Below are positions 61,252 through 64,000 of a stretch of 64,000 bases of DNA, piece after piece. Source of the stretch: Sva-07 sp942492715 (lineage in GTDB: Bacteria > Actinomycetota > Acidimicrobiia > Acidimicrobiales > Ilumatobacteraceae); contig CALOFW010000012.1 in NCBI GenBank assembly GCA_942492715.1, positions 310,001-374,000 of the forward strand. Reading direction: 5' to 3'. Both the position numbers and the translations under genes were made by a program. The notes under the pieces are model-generated. The model did not search any database, was not told the origin of the DNA, and was given only the letters and a program-made list of their open reading frames with translations. How positions within the stretch are numbered: position 1 is the stretch's first letter; every line of letters starts with the position of its first letter.

Positions 61252-63336
61252 TCAGGTCCACACGCCGGTGACGTCGACGATGACGTGCGTCGGCGCACTG
61301 GTGGTCACGCACACGGCACCCTCGGTGTCGAGCTTCACGTTCGCTCCGTTGGCGACGGCGGCGATGCCGGGATAGTTCAGGGTCGAGACGTCGGATGCAC
61401 CCCGGCAGGGCACCACTCGCAGCCAACCGCCGGACGGCCCGTCGGTCGCAACGAGGTTCAGCGTCACCGCCCCGGCATCGGCGGCGATCCCGCGCGATCC
61501 CGCGACCTGTACGCGCAGCTCCCGGCCGGGCTCGAGCAGACGGGCACCGCCGCCACCGTTGAGGTCGGGGTGAGCGGAACGTGTGTCGGCGAGGCGAATC
61601 GGCGTCACGGGGACGAACCGCTGACCCGATTGCTCGCCGAACCAGCCGGTGATGTCGATGATCACATGGGTCGTGATGTTGCTCGTGAGGCAGATCGTGC
61701 CGTCCGAGCCGGTCCGGACGATCGCCGAGTTCGCGCCATCGCGGCCGACACGGGGATTGAGCGACGAGGCGTCGGGTTCGGCGACGCCGCACGGGAACGC
61801 CTTCACGTAGCCGCTCTCGGTGGTGCCGGTGCCGGTCAGGTTGACGGCCACCGCCACCGCCGCGTCCGGTGCGGGGCTCGCACCTCCCTCGACGTCGACG
61901 CGCATGACCGAACCCGGCCGCAGCGGCTGCCCCGAGCGGGTGTCGAGCACGCGACGCGGCGTCACGGGGGTGAGTACCTGGCTCGCTCCCGGTGCGACGT
62001 AGCCGTTGACGTCGATGATCACGTCGGTCGCCGCGCTCGCGAACAGGCAGATGTCGCCTCGGTCGAGGGGGATGATCGCCTGGTTCGGGACCGAGTCGCC
62101 CGCTTCGAAGTTGAGGGTGGACACCGACGGGTTCGCCTCGGCGCAGTTGGAGGCGCTGAGGTAGCCCGTCGCACTCGAACGGTCGACCGTGAAGTTCGCG
62201 CTCACCGCCGACGTGTCGGCGGGAAGACCTCCCTGCCCGGCGATGCGGACACGCACCTGCTGGTTGGCGGCGAGGCGTCCGAGGCCCAGCTGGCTGCGTG
62301 AATCGGCGAGCCGGAACGGTGTCACCGGCTCGAAGGGAGTCTGCACGTCGAGCGCTGTGGTACTCCCCAGAGGTCGTGGTGCTCCTGTCGGTGCCGACAG
62401 TGCGCCTCCGTTCAGCGGGGCGGCCGGGTCGACCGTGAACGACCAGTTGGCACCCTGGCCGTTGTCGGTCAGCGTGGCGACCTCGTACGAGCCGGGGGCG
62501 AGCGGTGCGGCGGGGATCACGACGACGGCGTTGTCACCTCCGAGGATCGAACTCGCCACGCCGGAGGTGTTGGACCTGGTCAGTACACATGTCGGGATCG
62601 GCCCGTTGGGTCCATCGAGGGTGGCGACGGCGCCGTTGTGTGGCGACGGCAGAAGCGCGATCAGCGGCAGACCGACACTCTGGCCACTCCAGCCGCAGAA
62701 GGTTCGGGGGTCGGGCGACTCGGCGACGAAGCGGGTGAGGCTGGTGGTGGCACCGTCGCCGGGGAAGAAGACGGGCGCCGTGGGCTTCGGCGCGGCACCG
62801 TCGATGCCGCGCACGACGTCGAGGGTGGCAGCCGAACGCCATTTGGTGTTGGTGGGGTTGGGTGGGCTCGCGCACATCCCGAAGCCGGCCTGACGCAATG
62901 ACGGCCGCAGGATGCCGATGGCGTGAAACGGCCCGGACATCCACAGCTCGACGTGCGAACGGGCAGCCGCCGCGGCGTTGCTCGAGACGGCGACGTTCCC
63001 GCTGTTGCCGGCGGTGTCCCCGTCTGCGCTGTAGCCCGCCGACCCCGGTTGCTCGTCGTGAGCGATGCCGTTCAGCAGCATCCAGCACGAATGATTGCGG
63101 CTCCCACCCGACCAGGCGGCGTTCTCGACGACCGGCGCGAGTCCCGATGCCGCCCGATAGGCGTTGACGACACCGAGCCAGTCGTTCTCCGACGGGGCTG
63201 CCTCCACGGTGGTCTCGCTGGTAGCGGTGACGACAACGGTGCCGGCGGCCATCACCGCGAGGGCGGCGGCCGCAACGGCGAGGCGGCGGCGCGCGACACG
63301 GGCGATCGAGAAGTCGGATGGCGGGGTCGCTGGCAC
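61252..63336 (-). CDS. Secreted CAP-domain protein with three homologous C-terminal repeats
   Basis: 694 residues. N-terminal signal or anchor (RRRLAVAAAALAVMAAGTVVV), then a CAP/SCP domain about 51-185 with VVNAYRAASGLAPV, GGSRNHSCWML, HDEQPGSAGYS and GPFHAIGILRP. A linking domain of about 145 residues follows. Then three repeats of about 120 residues (about 332-452, 453-572, 573-694), each opening with PVTPxRLxDTRS-type sequence, with a Cys-containing centre and ending THVIVDVTG-like. Exported, role unknown. The GTG at 63336 is preferred: AAGGA 5 nt upstream. Confidence 0.82.
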   Translation of the reverse strand: MPATPPSDFSIARVARRRLAVAAAALAVMAAGTVVVTATSETTVEAAPSENDWLGVVNAYRAASGLAPVVENAAWSGGSRNHSCWMLLNGIAHDEQPGSAGYSADGDTAGNSGNVAVSSNAAAAARSHVELWMSGPFHAIGILRPSLRQAGFGMCASPPNPTNTKWRSAATLDVVRGIDGAAPKPTAPVFFPGDGATTSLTRFVAESPDPRTFCGWSGQSVGLPLIALLPSPHNGAVATLDGPNGPIPTCVLTRSNTSGVASSILGGDNAVVVIPAAPLAPGSYEVATLTDNGQGANWSFTVDPAAPLNGGALSAPTGAPRPLGSTTALDVQTPFEPVTPFRLADSRSQLGLGRLAANQQVRVRIAGQGGLPADTSAVSANFTVDRSSATGYLSASNCAEANPSVSTLNFEAGDSVPNQAIIPLDRGDICLFASAATDVIIDVNGYVAPGASQVLTPVTPRRVLDTRSGQPLRPGSVMRVDVEGGASPAPDAAVAVAVNLTGTGTTESGYVKAFPCGVAEPDASSLNPRVGRDGANSAIVRTGSDGTICLTSNITTHVIIDITGWFGEQSGQRFVPVTPIRLADTRSAHPDLNGGGGARLLEPGRELRVQVAGSRGIAADAGAVTLNLVATDGPSGGWLRVVPCRGASDVSTLNYPGIAAVANGANVKLDTEGAVCVTTSAPTHVIVDVTGVWT

Positions 63337-63341
63337 GGCGG

Positions 63342-63346
63342 TCCTT
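63342..63346 (-). promoter_or_regulatory. Ribosome binding site deciding the CAP-protein GTG start
   Basis: On the minus strand GAAGGA stands 5 nt before the GTG at 63336; no such site precedes earlier in-frame starts. Confidence 0.5.
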
Positions 63347-63479
63347 CGAACTGGGAGGAGTGGTGGGGGCTGGCGCGACGACGATCGACACCGGGACACA
63401 GCTGCATCGGAATCGGGGGGTACGTTCTTGAGCGTTGTGGCGAACCCTGACCTGTCCTTGACGGATCCTTGACGAGATC

Positions 63480-64000
63480 GTGAGCCGCCCGCTGCCGCCC
63501 CCCGTACCCGGCACCGCCGTGTCGATCCCGCCGTTCGACCGCACCACCACGGACGTCGAGTCGACGCTTCCCGTCGTCGCGGCAATCGGGGCGATCGCGG
63601 TGTTGACCACGTCGCTCGTCGCCTCGAAGTACCTGCTCGATGCAGTGGTCGATCTGGGTTGGCCCGTCGCCGTGTACGTGCTGCTGCTCGCCACCGTCGG
63701 CTACGGGCCGTCGGTGTGGTGGTGCTGGTACGCGAGCCACCGCTGGGCCACGGGTCGGCTCGGCCCGGACATCGGGCTGTCGGCGCGGTGGGCCGATCTC
63801 GGCTGGGGGCCCGTCGTCTGGTTCGGAGCGCTGGGCGCGCAGCTCGCCGCCGCATCGATCGTCATCGCGCTGGGACTTCCGATCGCCAGCAACACCGATG
63901 CGATCAGCGACGTCGACGTCGATCGGACCTATGTGGTGTCGATCGTGATCACGGCGGTGATCGCCGCGCCGCTGGTCGAAGAGATGGTGTTCCGGGGTGT
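63480..64000 (+). CDS. CPBP-family intramembrane protease, cut by window end
   Basis: The frame is open from GTG 63480 to the last base, with no stop inside the window. Residues about 32-52 and 60-80, and two later segments, are hydrophobic. The CPBP (Abi/CAAX protease) motif EEMVFRG (EExxxR) starts near 63977 in PLVEEMVFRG. The remaining catalytic motifs (FxxxH, HxxxN) must lie beyond 64000. Divergent from the CAP gene; CCTTGACG appears twice at 63456-63474, possibly -35-like. Confidence 0.75.
   Translation, partial: MSRPLPPPVPGTAVSIPPFDRTTTDVESTLPVVAAIGAIAVLTTSLVASKYLLDAVVDLGWPVAVYVLLLATVGYGPSVWWCWYASHRWATGRLGPDIGLSARWADLGWGPVVWFGALGAQLAAASIVIALGLPIASNTDAISDVDVDRTYVVSIVITAVIAAPLVEEMVFRG

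Noticed and set aside
1..64000. Phage, transposon, CRISPR or toxin-antitoxin island
   Set aside because: No integrase, transposase, direct-repeat array, att-like duplication of the tRNA or shift in base composition was seen on either strand.

Overview
This is a 64 kb, uniformly high-GC chromosomal segment that is almost fully coding. The gene families point to a free-living aerobic actinobacterium with menaquinone: mitochondrial-type aconitase, eukaryal/archaeal-type glycyl-tRNA synthetase, DUF2510 protein, men genes, OleBC fusion, and many GTG starts with GTGA/ATGA overlaps. The style suggests class Acidimicrobiia (Ilumatobacter-like), but that placement is inference. I see no prophage, IS element, CRISPR array, integron or plasmid backbone.

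Layout. 1-9370: the 3' part of a cation P-type ATPase, an amidohydrolase, an opposing SDR, and a complete long-chain olefin (ole) cluster: oleA, a fused oleBC and oleD. 9436-10852: tRNA-Cys and a membrane-anchored GH10 xylanase-like protein meeting at a shared hairpin. 11020-14466: phoH-ybeY, a DUF2510 membrane protein and an SDR. 14473-25042: a menaquinone neighbourhood on both strands (menE, menA, menH, menD, menF, menG) mixed with an amidase, a FrnE-type thioredoxin-fold protein, an acyl-CoA synthetase and a MaoC protein; menB and menC are absent. 25068-29046: era, then a sensor kinase with a GerMN lipoprotein opposite a divergent response regulator, separated by a long imperfect hairpin. 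29090-32613: a fatty-acid operon. 32741-37570: class I aldolase, DinG-type helicase, a cis-prenyltransferase (UppS) and, divergently, a degenerate UppS-like protein coupled to recO. 37666-43645: glyS and a trp block (trpC, then trpFBA) interrupted by antisense ppk2. 43654-49521: nitroreductase, aconitase, a divergent GntR regulator, an FMN hydroxyacid dehydrogenase and a crotonase. 49557-58313: hydrolase, amidase, then gltBD. 58367-64000: LysM lipoprotein, MBL hydrolase, ProA-like enzyme, a CAP-domain surface protein with three homologous repeats, and a CPBP protease cut by the window end.

The strongest candidate for something new is the pair at 35506-36830. The catalytic UppS has lost the C-terminal RxG tail and the residue equivalent to E. 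coli Glu213. The neighbouring divergent protein has lost the catalytic Asp but keeps exactly those two elements. This is the division of labour seen in eukaryotic two-subunit cis-prenyltransferases (DHDDS/NgBR, Rer2/Nus1). A second window-wide feature is a TANNNT hexamer 6-10 nt before many start codons, suggesting that leaderless transcription is common here. In two divergent pairs the -10 elements of both strands overlap or lie side by side.
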